Origin: Omphalotus guepiniiformis
Lineage: Eukaryota > Basidiomycota > Agaricomycetes > Agaricales > Omphalotaceae
Assembly (NCBI GenBank): GCA_028554645.1
Contig: JAQOOI010000064.1
Location: forward strand, 372,001 to 436,000
Direction: 5' to 3'
DNA: 64,000 bases
Below are positions 63,607-64,000 of the stretch, in pieces. The notes under the pieces are model-generated. The model was not told the DNA's origin. It saw nothing but the letters and a program-made list of their open reading frames with translations, and ran no database searches. The position numbers and the translations under genes are program-made. How positions within the stretch are numbered: the first letter of the stretch is position 1; every line of letters begins with the position of its first letter.

Positions 63607-64000
63607 ATGCGTTTCTCCATTGCCGCCGCCGCTCTCGCCAGCGCTGTCCTCGGTGTTAATGCCGCCAACTTTCCTGTCACTGTTGGTGACAACGGGGTAG
63701 GAAAGCTCGTATACTTTGCCGTGATCTATACTTATGATCAAATTTACTAGACGCTTGCCTTCAACCCCACCAGGTAAATCGTCTCTGGGCTTTGGTGTGT
63801 CTTAGCTTAATGCTTGTATCCACAGTATCACGGGTCTAAATGACGGTGACACTGTTTCCTTCCAGTTGTACGTCGTTTTTGTTTCTTTCTACGTCAGTTG
63901 AAGGGTTTCTCACGGATTTTCTTTACAGCAAGGCCAAGAACCATGTAGGTCCGCCTTGTATTCAGCTTCTGACAATCATACTGACCTGGTATAGTCCGTG
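63607..64000 (+). CDS. Cupredoxin-like secreted protein, partial at right edge
   Basis: The start MRFSIAAAALASAVLGVNA is a clear signal peptide. The mature part begins ANFPVTVGDNG, then after introns TLAFNPTSITGLNDGDTVSF and QFKAKNHSV, where the window ends. This is the plastocyanin-like fold of fungal extracellular serine-rich proteins (VxVG....F.P..I....GDxVxFxF..KNHSV). The His of NHS is the first copper ligand position of the family; the remaining Cys/His/Met ligands would lie beyond the edge. Four short introns within 390 bases are all in consistent phase: exons 63607-63696 and 63751-63773 are followed by two more. Role is in the cell wall or extracellular space; copper binding cannot be judged from the visible part. 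Confidence 0.85.

Noticed and set aside
1..64000. Intact transposons, LTRs or integrated viral genes
   Set aside because: No reverse transcriptase, integrase, transposase or capsid motif was seen in any frame, and no long terminal repeats were noticed by eye.

Overview
The window reads as nuclear DNA of a filamentous basidiomycete, most likely an agaricomycete mushroom. Genes are densely packed on both strands and are broken by many short introns of roughly 50-65 bases with GT...AG ends. The content also fits: a class I hydrophobin, a DUF6593 protein, a glyoxal oxidase of the wood/litter-decay type, large nearly intron-free F-box proteins, a cupredoxin-like secreted protein and two G-protein gamma genes. 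Gene models were spliced by eye, so exon borders are inferences unless stated.

Left third (1-25 kb): CLP1 (mRNA 3'-end/tRNA processing), a hydrophobin, an unrecognised gene with repeated NGLL motifs, a cation diffusion facilitator, a DUF6593 protein, a long acidic protein kinase with two SAP-like segments and no canonical VAIK lysine, a DUF3835 (Bud27/URI-like) protein, a membrane-anchored aldehyde dehydrogenase, an MFS transporter, PNO1 (40S maturation) and a glyoxal oxidase with an extra N-terminal domain.

Middle third (26-46 kb): GPI mannosyltransferase III, an adenosine-deaminase-family gene followed by a decayed tandem copy, a Csm1/Pcs1 monopolin-type kinetochore protein, the PP2A activator PTPA, a SURF6/Rrp14 protein, an arrestin-domain protein, BRX1, a three-KH poly(C)-binding-type protein with a strikingly C/U-rich downstream region, and a coiled-coil protein. 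Several pairs are head to head with 53-100 bases between start codons.

Right third (46-64 kb): SRP receptor beta, an orphan alpha/beta-hydrolase C-terminus, a metaxin/Sam37-like protein, two F-box proteins flanking a TLC-domain membrane protein, a second coiled-coil protein, two tandem G-gamma genes with different CaaX boxes, a mitochondrial-type thioredoxin, a 2-kb gene-poor stretch and the start of a cupredoxin-like secreted protein.

Most genes are conserved housekeeping functions (RNA processing, ribosome assembly, GPI anchors, protein import, kinetochore). I see no CRISPR array, no rRNA, no convincing tRNA, no intact transposon and no biosynthetic cluster. The best leads are the kinase with a WNK-like lysine arrangement, the tandem G-gamma pair, the catalytically stripped deaminase copy, the NGLL-repeat protein and the pyrimidine-rich tract downstream of the KH gene.
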